Source of the DNA: Cyathus striatus
Taxonomy: Eukaryota > Basidiomycota > Agaricomycetes > Agaricales > Nidulariaceae
Assembly: GCA_025738555.1 (NCBI GenBank)
Contig: JAOVFP010000005.1
Location: 3,162,001 to 3,226,000, forward strand
Length of the DNA stretch: 64,000 nucleotides
Reading direction: 5' to 3'
Shown here: positions 23,258 through 33,501 of the stretch, in pieces
How positions within the stretch are numbered: the first letter of the stretch is position 1
Layout: each line of letters begins with the position of its first letter
Notes under the pieces: model-generated
What the model was told of the DNA's origin: nothing
The model's input: only the letters and a program-made list of their open reading frames with translations
Database searches by the model: none
Position numbers and translations under genes: made by a program

Positions 23258-24549
23258 ATGCAACTGACTTTTTACGTCGTAGACGGCATTGATCTCACGG
23301 TTTTGGAAATTGACAATGATGTTTTAACAGATATCTTTGCCGAGGTTAATACAACAGTGACTGGGATTCCTAAGCAGGCTAACATTATTGATATTAATGG
23401 TACGCACAGGAGACCTGCTCTAAGCCATTCCTATTACTCAGCAATCCATATAGCGCATATCATCCCTTCTTGGTATAACAATCTCCAGACTTCTCTGGGA
23501 AGCACTTCCGTCACGCCCCCCTCTAGTTGGAATCTTGATGACCACATCGCTTTTATGAACCAGCGAGGCATTAAGCGCTCCATCCTTTCCTTTTCTGCCC
23601 CCGGAGCCAATTTATTCCAAGGTAACAAAGTCAAGACTATCGCCTTGGCTCGGCTCATGAATGAGCAATCCGCCGCATACTGTCGCGCATATCCTGATAG
23701 GCTCAAGTTTTACGCTATCGTCCCCCTTCCATATGTAACTGAGGCTATCCTTGAAGCCCAGTATGCTATTAGTCACCTCGGTGCCGTTGGTATCGTTCTC
23801 TTCTCCAATTACGAGGGTGCTTATATTGGGAGCCACTTGGACAAGCGTTTCTTTCTGGCCATTCACAACTTAGGTGGTCGCCAAACCATGTATATTCAAC
23901 CTGGTACCCCCTACGTTTCGTCTGGAGATAGGCTTATTAAAGCCTATCCCACCACTTACCCTATCGAGTCCTCCTTTGAGACTTCACGCGCTCTGATAAA
24001 TCTATTTCTCACCAGGACAATCCAGAATTATTCTAACATTCACTTTGTTGTTCCGCATGGTAAGGAGTTAATTTTGCTTTTTTCCGATACCACTCTTACA
24101 TTGACCATATAGCCGATATTGTTTTGCCTGCCGTCACCACCAGCATCCTCAAGTCACTTCCTACCATTTACGATCCCTCAGTCAAGATTTTATCTACCCG
24201 GTGCGTTAGAGTTCGCTCTTTTTTAATTCTCGACCAACTGACGTGCAATAACAGCTTCTGGTGGATCTCTCAGGTTAGTAGACCAACCTACCACCAGCAA
24301 GTCACAATCCTTTCCTGTTATAATATTCCCAAGAGCCGGATCATTTTTGGCACTGTGCGTTTTCTTCGCTGTCGTCTTTTATTGTATTAAACTCAAAATA
24401 CATTTATTTAGGACTATCCCTACGCCTCTGATGTTGATGAGGTTTTACCATCTCTTGCATCTGAAGCGTCCACTGCTATGCTCACCACTGAAGAGAAGTC
24501 TGCAATCTTTAGTTTGAACGCCGAATCCCTGTTTGGCAAGGAATTGTAA
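23258..24549 (+). CDS. Amidohydrolase-family protein, copy 2, lacking a signal peptide
   Basis: Exons 23258-23399, 23454-24059, 24113-24200, 24255-24354 and 24412-24549 join in phase, ending in TAA. Introns fall at the same sites as in copy 1 at 9.7-11.3 kb. Conserved blocks include GIKRSILSFSAPGANLFQG, YAIVPLPYVTEAI, SHLGAVGIVLFSNYEG and IHFVVPHAD. Two differences stand out. There is no signal peptide or long Thr/Ser-rich region: the reading frame starts only 22 nt after the kinase stop. And the first metal-site His is replaced: copy 1 reads VDVHTH across intron 1, while this copy reads IDINAH. It may be the C-terminal half of a kinase fusion, a short cytosolic protein from ATG 23258, or a decaying truncated duplicate. 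Loss of a metal ligand argues against normal hydrolase activity. Confidence 0.65.
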
Positions 24550-25188
24550 TGTCGATGTCTGACGACTGGATTACCAATGCACAGTGCGTAGGTGTGCCAT
24601 CCATGTACTTCTGACACTCGACATGTTCCAAAGCCATGTAATAAGTACTTATCCTGGTTCCTGGAAATTTCATGTCGTATTTTGGTCGTTCCGGTACCCA
24701 TAGAGACGGCTTCAGTGAGATGTCAGTGAGGTTCTATTACGTTCGGACCACTGCGCCAGTGCAACAATGTAACCCACTGCTACTGTTTGGAAGTTCAGAG
24801 TTAGGCGCTGTACTTAATTACAGTAGTTACTCCAGGTTTAAGTACTTTGATTTAAGCGCTAATCTTGAGCTTAAGTTCTACTTCAATTCTCAGTTTACAA
24901 GTTAGACCAGACTTGGAAACTTGGAGAACGTTCAAACTTCAATACGGTCACGCGCGGCGGCGGCGCGTCGCGCACTCAGCTCCACTTTAAACTTTGGGCC
25001 TTGGCAATGTTAACCTTAGCTTCAAGCAACAAGTCAAGCTGGTCTTGAAGCTGTATCAAGTTTATCTTACTACTATCAGACTGCGCCCCCCAAAAAGCTC
25101 AAAATTACAATTACTTAATTGATACACGTACTGCTTTAGTTTATTTTATTCCTCGTTCTTGAAGCTCAGTTCAAGCTCAATTCTACAG
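24550..25188. other. Intergenic region with a GC-rich patch and an inverted repeat
   Basis: Convergent spacer. A GC-rich run at about 24950-24975 and a 9-bp inverted repeat at 25019-25027 and 25044-25052 interrupt AT-rich sequence. It may be a mobile-element remnant, but no element was recognised. Confidence 0.3.
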
Positions 25189-26403
25189 TTACTCTTCCTC
25201 TTCTTCAATCTCTTCCTCCTCCGGCTCCCTAGTCAACACACACTCCTCACACATGCCCACGACAGCATCCATATACATTCCCGGCTCCGTACTGATACTC
25301 TGCTCAGGCACAGCTTTCCCCGCCGTCTTCGTCAACTTCGGTCTTACCCCTCCCTCCTGTGACCACAAAAAATCCACCACGGAAATCTTATACACCCACC
25401 TCCCATCGCGTGACAAAACCCCATCGCACCACCGCTGCTGATTGCCAAGGTCATAAGGGAACTCGGAGCGTTTCCACCTCCCGAGGAGAATACTATAGTC
25501 CACGACGTGCAAGTTCGATAGGAACTGTGCATCGTCTCTGAGGACACTTAGAAGCTCGGACTTCTTTTGTTCCGTGACTATGGGACGATCTTTCGTTGGT
25601 ATATGCACGTCTGCCAATCCACTCTTCGCAGCTGAAGTTTTGAGGGTATCTGGGACGAGGTCTCTTGTAGGCTCGAAGAAGTGCGGAGGCTTCAGATCCC
25701 ATTCCACCGATGCTTTGACTGGCTTCTCAGAGGAGATTGGTGGCGTAAGGAGGAGACTGTTCTTCATAACGAGCCAGACGCCGCCCTCGCCTCCGATGCC
25801 TAGCATTCCCAGGGGATTGTAGTACGGGGAATACATGACATCCGTAATTGGCGTGAGGAGCGAGTACGCGAATTCTCTTCTGGTGCGATCCTCCGAAAGA
25901 CCAACGAATGAACGCGACATATACATCGTGTACGCGTCCAGTAGCTTATCGAGCAAGAACCGAGACTCGAGTCCTCTTGGAACGCTTTTCACTATCAATG
26001 CCTTGTCATGCGTGAAGAAGAACTGGGAACCGGAGAAACCGAGAGTGTCCTCGGAAGGCTCTATAGCTACTTCTGCCTCAGTATTCGAAGTTGACAGATG
26101 CGAGCCGTAGTATTCCTCTGGGGGGAGGTCGAATACGTATGCGCGGAGATGGCCAAACATTCTTGGCGCAGCGAGACGGAGTGTAGGCTCAGTACTGAAG
26201 AATTCTGAACACTTGAACATTTTCTTCGTTCCAGGTGAGCACATCTGAGAATCTTTAGAAAGGTCGAGCCGATTATACGGAACGAAGTTTGGCATTGACT
26301 CTGTCTCCTCTTCTGGGACGGCAGTGTAGGAGCGCCCTGTATGAATTGTGCGTACGAGTCTTTCTGTTACTTGGTGCGAGTCCTTTGAGGTTTTCGAAGA
26401 CAA
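25189..26403 (-). CDS. Small PIPK-like (SAICAR synthase-fold) lipid kinase, start unresolved
   Basis: One long open exon of about 400 codons. Motifs are those of the phosphatidylinositol phosphate kinase fold: GFSGSQFFFTHDKALIVKSV (a glycine-containing strand and the nucleotide-site Lys), DVMYSPYYNPLGMLGI, WDLKPPHFFEPTRDLVPD, DAQFLSNLHVVDYSILLG (catalytic-site Asp region) and YKISVVDFLW. It lacks the extra domains of the MSS4/FAB1 enzymes and ends in an acidic run of Glu. Such short PIPK-like proteins occur in Agaricomycetes with unknown function. The first in-frame ATG is at 26295, but the preceding 36 codons also look coding. A better N-terminus may begin at ATG 26492 in another frame, which would need an intron (perhaps GT at about 26471 to AG just before 26404) or hides a frameshift. 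Confidence 0.65.
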   Translation of the reverse strand: MSSKTSKDSHQVTERLVRTIHTGRSYTAVPEEETESMPNFVPYNRLDLSKDSQMCSPGTKKMFKCSEFFSTEPTLRLAAPRMFGHLRAYVFDLPPEEYYGSHLSTSNTEAEVAIEPSEDTLGFSGSQFFFTHDKALIVKSVPRGLESRFLLDKLLDAYTMYMSRSFVGLSEDRTRREFAYSLLTPITDVMYSPYYNPLGMLGIGGEGGVWLVMKNSLLLTPPISSEKPVKASVEWDLKPPHFFEPTRDLVPDTLKTSAAKSGLADVHIPTKDRPIVTEQKKSELLSVLRDDAQFLSNLHVVDYSILLGRWKRSEFPYDLGNQQRWCDGVLSRDGRWVYKISVVDFLWSQEGGVRPKLTKTAGKAVPEQSISTEPGMYMDAVVGMCEECVLTREPEEEEIEEEEE

Positions 26404-28662
26404 TCTGGAAGACGGTGATTCGGTGTGTTGATGGTCGATGAATCGAATTCAAGATGGTAGTTGCGCTTTAACTCGACGCAGTCGTTAGGCATTATAAAAC
26501 AGAATCTGGGTTGGTGATATTATGGGGGATAGAAGAGAGTCGACTGAGAGTGCGGAATTCGAAGGAGGTTAGTAATAAATATGGTAGGTATGATGCATAT
26601 GACGTCATGCATTCTCAAGCCTGTTCGCAACCACAACCACAAGGAGTTTCTACATTATGATTGTCTTACCTAACGTCCCCGACGCTCGAGCTCACTGCTG
26701 CGAGGATTCCCTCAGCCTGGAGGATTCTATTTTGGTACATCTGGCTAACTCAAATCTCCAATCTCGATGGGCCGATGAAGTGTAGTACAAAATTAGAGGC
26801 CGCACCAGGCACCCAATGAGGGCAGCAGTATTGCTGCTATTTTTGTTCTCGAGGCATCAATGCTCTTTAATTTATTCTAAGCGCATCAGAGCGCGTTCCA
26901 TCGAGGTAAGTTAGTGTTGGCATGGTCAGTCAATGGAGGTCCGAATGGTCTGATTATGTCATGCACCATCTGACCTATAGACGGGCAAGAGGTGTCAGAT
27001 CCGGCGATCGCGGTCGTCCATGATGTCATAGGGTAGGGGGGGGGTACCCTACAAATTTGGTTTAGCACAGTTTGTGGCATGTCGGCACGGCACTCACATT
27101 GGTCAACTGTGAGAACAATTTAAGTTCATCAAGCTGCTGCCATGAATTAGGACTTGGAGCGTGTTCACCGTTGCCTACCTTAAAATGTCTCATCTCTCTA
27201 CGTGTCCGAGCTTATTAAGACGCGTCTTCAACATTTCCTCCTCATGTTATGTACCCTGTGGCAGTCTAATAGTGTACATTGTAGATACTGTACATCAAGG
27301 CTTCGTTAATGTTAATATAAATATCTCGGTGAGTGTTGCTTACCATAAGTTGTTAAGTACTTTATACTAAGTCTCATGTTCCTCGTGCAGATATTATATT
27401 TAAATGTTTTGAATCATATAGTACATGTACAGAAGATGTTATTCCTTTGTCCAACTCACAGAATGTCACCCAATGTCCCGGTACCAACTGACTATCGCCA
27501 TTTATAACCTGGAGTCCCTCTGCAGTTCACGATCCAGATTTGGACGCCCGTTCTTGTACTGGCTATTCTTACTAAGATAGATCCAAGTTTTTGCCGATAG
27601 ATGCACTGGAATTGCGCAATATCCAGGTTCTCTTGAAATTGGCCAAGATCATGCACATTACACGGCGCATCTAAAGCACCAGGGATACCTTCCTTACAAA
27701 CGATTAGTCGTCATCAGCTAATGTAGAATGTGGATGAATGTAAGTAAACGATATAAGATGAAACTTTTCTTATATGTTATTTCATTAATCATTTATTTGA
27801 CTAGACAGCTCTTTTTCATCTTTACGTTCATCAAGAGACACGGAAACACTCGTGATGGACATGGAGATTCAATATTCATTTTTTAAACCTATAAAAAGTA
27901 TAATAACACCACCCAGAGCACACACTTCTCCTATTCCCCCTCGTTATGGTAATATTATCAGTATTCTTTTCCACCTTACTCAAGTTCTTTGACAGCTTCG
28001 GCTCACGATGCTATACTTGATTGTTTAACTTATATTCAGTGTATGTACATAGCTATATGTAATTATATATTAACACATCTAGTTTTAATATTCACGCAAG
28101 CAGCTCGTAGATACACTTGCAATACTTAAAAAGGTTGGAAACGATGGATTGATGATGGCACAACCAACTAGGAGATGCCGGATGCCGAGCAGTGCAAATT
28201 GATGGAATTCTGAAACAGCCGTAGAGTGCCGCCCTCCTGGGAATAGTCTCGCGTGGCAGAATGGGACGACCGAGATCGCTGGATCTGACACCTCTTGTAG
28301 ACGGGTCCGTCAAAGGTATTGACGGGGTCGCAAAGGGTCTATAGTTAAAATCGTTCCCACACCTTTCATGACCCAGGAATTAGAGCGCCGAGCGACGCTA
28401 CATTTAACGCTCGGTCCGTTGCTTAGTAATATAATTCGGCCTCTTCCATTGACCAGTCAGTGATTGACCTGTCGACCGTCAATCATTGACTCGGACCCTC
28501 TTGACGGACGAGGTCAGACCCCGTCAATGACAACGCTGGAGGTAAGTATGTACACATGCCGTAACTCAGACTTTGACTTGACCTTGTTTCTTCTACTTGC
28601 GCTAGTATCATGACAAAATCATGGCGCACATTGATATATGACGATTGCATAAGTGTATTTAT
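26404..28662. other. Intergenic region, about 2.3 kb
   Basis: Contains the upstream region of the PIPK-like gene and the upstream flank of the tRNA gene. Only short ORFs without family features. A run of nine G lies near 27037-27045. The 28420-28530 stretch repeats GTCAATGACTG-like words on both strands (TCAGTGATTGACC, GTCAATCATTGACTC), suggesting small inverted repeats of unknown role. Confidence 0.35.
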
Positions 28663-28773
28663 GGCAGGATGGCCGAGCGGTTAAGGCGTGCGACTCAAGC
28701 GCAAGCTTGCCTGTTCAACAGGCTCTGTGTTCGCATAACGAAAGTTGCGTGGGTTCAAGTCCCACTCCTGTCA
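28663..28773 (+). tRNA. tRNA-Leu(CAA) with an intron, copy 1
   Basis: The acceptor strands GGCAGGA and TCCTGTC pair, the D-arm reads TGGCCGAGCGGTTAAGGC, and the anticodon stem TGCGA pairs with TCGCA. The loop CTCAAG gives anticodon CAA with the invariant T before it. An intron of about 30 nt follows position 37. A long variable arm (AACGAAAGTT) and a T-arm GTGGGTTCAAGTCCCAC complete a class II tRNA; CAA and the long arm identify leucine. The intron position is as in other fungal tRNA-Leu(CAA) genes. Discriminator base is A. Confidence 0.93.
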
Positions 28774-29202
28774 TAACATGAAGCGGTAGGATTTGTTTTT
28801 GAAAGACTTTACTATAGGAAGAGATAGCAGCTTTTTCTAATACTATTGAGTTAGCGAGCAATTAAATATATCATGTGTACTTATAAGTATGCCTAAATTT
28901 CCTCTGATTAAAACTGAAGTGAGAAACCTATTATTTCATAGAAGAAATTGGCAAGTTGGCAGTAGTAGTCTTTTATTCTTTCGACGACCCTACTTGATTT
29001 GGATTCCGAGCAAAAGTGCACTAAATGCACTGGGTAGTCTGGTCATTTCAACGCAACGGAGAACATCATGAAAGCCAGATATCAATTTTTCCTATCTCAA
29101 GTCTACTCAACCAAGCATCCTATTTAACACTGTTATACATATTCCATTTAAATCCTTAATATCCATCCAGAAACCCTTCATGCTGATCCAGCACGTCCAG
29201 AA
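28774..29202. other. Spacer after tRNA-Leu
   Basis: About 430 bp between the tRNA and the 3' end of the glycopeptide-type gene. Nothing was recognised. Confidence 0.35.
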
Positions 29203-30060
29203 TTAAAGGCAGAAAGTGACAACGAGGTTGACCTATAAACGAGTCAGCTCCGTACGAATCAAACCGAACCAACAAAAAGCCTACATCGTTCGTCTGGCAG
29301 GCAACTTGAACTTGATTATCAGTGGGAACGTGGAAAGCGGTGCTGCAGCTGGCACTGGTGCCTATTATCACACAGTTAACTACGCAAATCGGAATATGGA
29401 AATGTAAAATTTGACGTACAGTCAGCTCCGGCACCATCACAGCCATTGTAGTATCTGTTTCCGTAAGTTACGGGTAACAATCGAGCCATGAAAAACGCTT
29501 ACCCAAATCCAATGGGGACGTTGTAAGCAAGACTAACGGTACAAAGGTAAGAACTTATCCGCATGGTCATTTTAACTAGTACTTACGGGGGAATAAGAGA
29601 AATATCCGCACTGGACCCGCCGCCAGGGGAAGTGGGGTTCTTCAAGGTCATCTCGACCGTGCCACAATGTTCCCCGTTCAACAAGCAGCTTCCAGTTTGG
29701 AGGTATCTGAATGCGGTCAAAAGTTAGTAGTGTGTGAAAGATAATTTCGACAGCGACGTACGCGATACCAGCGAGGAAGGGGCCGTTGGAGACATAGTCA
29801 CCACCGGTGGAGAGAACTTTGCCATTTTGAACAAGGGTGGGCTGTTGGAAGTGGTTTAGTAGCGTCGCAGGACTCCTTCGGATATGGCGATGACACGTAC
29901 AGTACCGCGGCCACATCTTAAAACATCGTATCGTTAGTAGATATCGCTCGGTTTGCAATACCAGTACTGACCGGTTATCGAAGTGAATGATATGCTTTTC
30001 AGCAGCAGCAGCAACGACGGCAGCGGCGACAGCGAAGAAGGTAGTAAGAATGTTAACCAT
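29203..30060 (-). CDS. Glycopeptide-type small secreted protein
   Basis: ATG at 30060 starts a signal peptide (MVNILTTFFAVAAAVVAAAA). Exons 29972-30060, 29901-29916, 29762-29841 and 29587-29706 join in phase. Later exons read LAYNVPIGFGYYNGCDGAGA, then TSASCSTAFHVPTDNQVQVA, then VNLVVTFCL with TAA at 29203-29205. Together they match the small Cys-rich secreted family usually annotated as 'glycopeptide' in basidiomycete genomes: NRCGRGTPTLVQNGKVLSTG, an LQTGSC block, NPTSPGGGSSADISLIP and the NGCDGAGADC block. Six or more introns of about 50 nt split about 165 residues. Probably secreted or cell-wall associated; molecular role unknown. Confidence 0.8.
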
Positions 30061-31470
30061 TTTGTAGAGGCGAATGATTTAACCAGGAGAGTAGTTCAAG
30101 AGGATGTAGGAGAGCTTGTTCCTGCATATTCATAGCAGAACCAAAGGCTTTTAAATGTTCTATTTTTTTTTCGCAGACCCATAAGGTGTCTTCTAGATTT
30201 TAAAAATAGGAACATTATAGTAGTGAGCAATCACAGCGGTGCACGAGTGGGTCGAGAAGAAGAGTCGAGCCATTGTAGTGTTTCTGCTAGGAATCGCATG
30301 GCATCGAGAAAGTCGGAACACTTAGTATTTGTTTTGAGACTTGTGACATGGAGAGTCTATTCTCTGGTTTGAGATAATAATCAAGACGCATGAAAGTGTC
30401 TAGCCGATATGATGAAAGAACGACAATCGGAACTTGGGTCCTTGAGATAGGGGAGAAGTACTCTAGTAAGCCGACGGAGGTGCCTTTTCGAGTAGGATTC
30501 CAACCTTTTTGAAGGTAATGCTTGCAGATTGTTAGGACAAAGGAAAGAGCAAGAAGCAAGGCGTCATATATAATAGTATATCCCGTGAGTAGGTTCACAA
30601 ATTCTTGCCAGCGAGAAGGTACAACAAACCAGAGAAACCATGCCGCTCGAATGGCAAGTGATTGGAGGATCAGAGAGAAACATCTGCAACATATCAGCAG
30701 ATGGCCAAAGTTGCGAACAAGCTAAGATTAGCACTATATCTGCCAAACTTCGGCAGTTCCGAGTTAGGATATTCTGGTAGGACGTTCTGGAGGTAACGCT
30801 GCAGCGAGCCTAGGCTGCACGTAGTACGCGTAAATGTTCGGGTTTTGGGGTTATTTTGTGATGCATGCCAGGAGATACCAGGGCATAATGGCGGTATAAG
30901 GATGAAATCTGGATGTCAATTGGAGGTGGTCTTGATGTGGTCTATACTTTGGAATCTAGTTGCGCATATGCTTTGAGAATTTACGCGTGGAATATAGCAC
31001 ATGAGCTCCGACGAATAGCGATGTAAGCTCGTAACGTGCGGCTGCCATGGCCCGGGCCACCATGTAGCGTCGTAAACGAAGATCAACACAAGATCAACAA
31101 CATCTGACACTGAGATGCTTGTCAATTTGTTCCTATTTGTTACAGACGGCTATAGCCTCCAAGCTAAGAGCCCAAGCTTAAGACTTGCCTAAGACAGAAA
31201 TCCTTCAACGTGTAAGGACCTGGGGAGATGTCGAAGTTTCCCCTTGTCGTTTGCTTCAGATGAAATCTTCTATGCAATCTTAGGTTCCTTGCGGATTTTC
31301 CCAGGTGTACCTGTCGACAGGAAGCAGACTCGGACGCGAACAAAATTGCGCCTCGTTGGTTTGTTTGGCAGCATCCTGGAGCCGTAAGCGCCGCCACCAG
31401 TGCTTACAAGTTATGCAACATTTCTGTCTTTCTACACAACTTCCGTTCTTCCTTCCCTAATACTCACCCC
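30061..31470. other. Intergenic region with a possible membrane-protein gene fragment on the minus strand
   Basis: The minus strand at about 30440-30680 encodes a hydrophobic stretch (EFVNLLTGYTIIYDALLLAL, then KGWNPTRKGTSVGLL). It resembles the distal part of the fungal multi-pass family seen at 6.7-8.1 kb. No start, full set of helices or clear splice structure was found, so it is probably a remnant. The rest shows nothing recognisable. Confidence 0.35.
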
Positions 31471-32047
31471 ATGGGAAAAGACAAGAAAAGAAAGAGGTGC
31501 ATGAGCCAAGAGGCGAAAGCCATACTCGAGGTTAAACTCAAGCAGCCTAAGGGGCCTGCGCACTCTGAAATGTCTGGTAAGTATGTGTTTTGCGATTTAA
31601 GTACAGGATTAGTAACCACAACCGTGTCGACTATTTAAGTACCTTCAGACGTTATTGAAAAAGTCAAGAAAAAGCGTAGCGCGGCCCTCCGTAGAAGCCC
31701 AGAGGCTCGAGCCCGGCGACGTGAAAAGGCTCAAGCCAAATTCGAGGTCAAACTCAAGCAGCTTAAGGAGCTTGCTCACTCTGACATATCTGGTAAGTAT
31801 GTGTTTTGGGATTAAGTACCGGATTAATAACCATAACCGTGTTGACTATTTATCTTCAGCTGACCCCGGAATTCAGTCTTTTATGAGCAATTCAGAGCAA
31901 GGTGTGCACGAGAGCTCCATCATCGGCGAGCTAGTCCTCCACCACTCCTCTTCAGACGATATCCCTATTCACCAATGCCACGACATTAAATATGCCTCCA
32001 TACCTGCCCGTTTTCGCCAGTCCAAGCTACCTGTTATATCCCGCTAG
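31471..32047 (+). CDS. Orphan basic protein with an internally duplicated exon-intron unit
   Basis: Exons 31471-31576, 31649-31792 and 31860-32047 join in phase to 145 residues, stop TAG 32045-32047. Start ATG lies in ATGGGAAAAGAC. The N-terminal two exons are Lys/Arg-rich and repeat each other: ILEVKLKQPKGPAHSEMS in exon 1 and KFEVKLKQLKELAHSDIS in exon 2. The introns that follow (31577-31648 and 31793-31859) are also near-identical, so exon and intron were copied together with an offset of 216 bp. The third exon is unrelated and Ser/His-rich. No known domain. An alternative exon from about 32101 (VHFVQVSDKVKDVRKM) could extend the protein if a GT at about 32010 is used. Confidence 0.5.
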
Positions 32048-32409
32048 GCTGAGCTAGCAAGAGTAGCTGGGTTAATACATTACTTTAAACTGTATTGCAG
32101 GTGCCATTTCTCTAACACCCAATAAACAAGTTCACTTCGTACAAGTATCCGACAAGGTGAAAGATGTAAGAAAGATGGTAAAAAGTGCTTTGGAAGTGCG
32201 AGCTTTAACTGACTCTGGTATATTCAGCAAAATATTCGCCAATCTCAAGAAATATGGGTCAAACTGTGTTATTCACTGGATGCACACATAACAGCAAGGT
32301 TAACGCGCCGCTATTCACTCATCCTATAAAAGGTTATTTATATGATTGCGTTGTCCTGTAAAACGCAGAAATATTAATCAGTCTGTCACTAATCTAGGAG
32401 CAAGAGTGA

Positions 32410-32680
32410 AGACGATATATGCTTACTGGGGCACAGATTCCAGCTTGGACAACCACCCACTGTTCCAGAGCAAAATGAAAATATATTTCTGTTATAGAGT
32501 CGAAACTGGGGCAAGAAAGAAAATACACTGGGCTTTAGGTCAACTTCAAGCCTTCTATAGCGGCAGAGACCTAACTCGAAACTACCCCATGCACCAGGAA
32601 TCAGGCCTCAGGATCCACGGGTACCAACTCGGACAACCTCCCGCTGTTCGAGTGTAGGATTGTACATATATTGCTATAGC
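32410..32680 (-). repeat. Small island of the satellite family (two degenerate units)
   Basis: Two stretches match the reverse complement of the 38.7-43.3 kb repeat. Around 32438-32475 the complement reads GGAACAGTGGGTGGTTGTCC. Around 32620-32660 it reads TCGAACAGCGGGAGGTTGTCC. They correspond to the array core TCGAACAGCGGCAGCTTGACC. Units are about 184 bp apart. Confidence 0.6.
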
Positions 32681-33501
32681 TCATACATTAGGTTCCATCC
32701 GATGTAAAAAAAGAAATATAGGCCACAATGCTCGTCAAAAATACTCTACCAATGCATTAGGTATGGATATCACCTCATGGGCAGTTTCCGATTGACCATC
32801 ACGCCCTGTAATTTCCATTGCATATCCATAGTGATAGGTGTGACAAGTTGAACGGATCCTGTCCGTAAGCGGGTTGTGTGTAGTACAGAATCAATCATAA
32901 CCTGGATGACACTGACGGGAAGTACATGTGCTATTTTCAATTTGCACTGGACATTGTACACGGAACCATCGACGGTGTGGAGTCGATCGGCGTATACAAA
33001 GACTGACATGGAAATATTACTGTCAACTGTCAGCTTGAATTAAGGCATCCCGGAGACGAGTTGAAAGCAAGTTATGAGTTATCGTGCATTGAAGCAACAT
33101 CGAAGAAAATGGAAGGAACAGCTTGCAACATAAGCCGTCAGTTCTCCAGCCCAACTTGGTAAACCACCGCAAAAAAAACTCAGACAATGATCAATTCCTT
33201 ATATACAAATTATGCGATGTTATTTATTTAATGAAATGAGGATCAGAACCATCATCTGCAGTAAGTATCAATATCAACGAAACAGTTTGAATCCAGTATA
33301 GGTAAAGAGGTAGAGCAAAATATAGCAAAAAAGAAAAGAAAAGAGAGTTAGAAAAGAGAGTTATAAAACGAGATGTATGTAAGTAATCAGTGCCCTTATT
33401 GTGGATGAGAAAAGAAAAACGAGAACCATAAAAGTAGTTGATAGAACATATGAATGTCAGAGTGTATTCGGAAACAAGACCAGACACTATGGAAGCCGAA
33501 T
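32681..33501. other. Intergenic region with one weak minus-strand coding candidate
   Basis: An 80-codon minus-strand frame at 32770-33009 (contains VQCKLKIAHVLPVSVIQVMI) has plausible composition but no family match, no splice partners and no context. I do not call it a gene. The region 33200-33480 is AT-rich and holds the 3' flank of the large minus-strand gene. Confidence 0.3.

Noticed and set aside
23258..24549. Calling amidohydrolase copy 2 a pseudogene outright
   Set aside because: All splice phases close and no stop or frame change was found; only the metal ligand change and missing signal peptide argue for decay.
32770..33009. 80-codon minus-strand frame
   Set aside because: No domain, no splice partners and no context; kept only as a weak candidate in the intergenic note.
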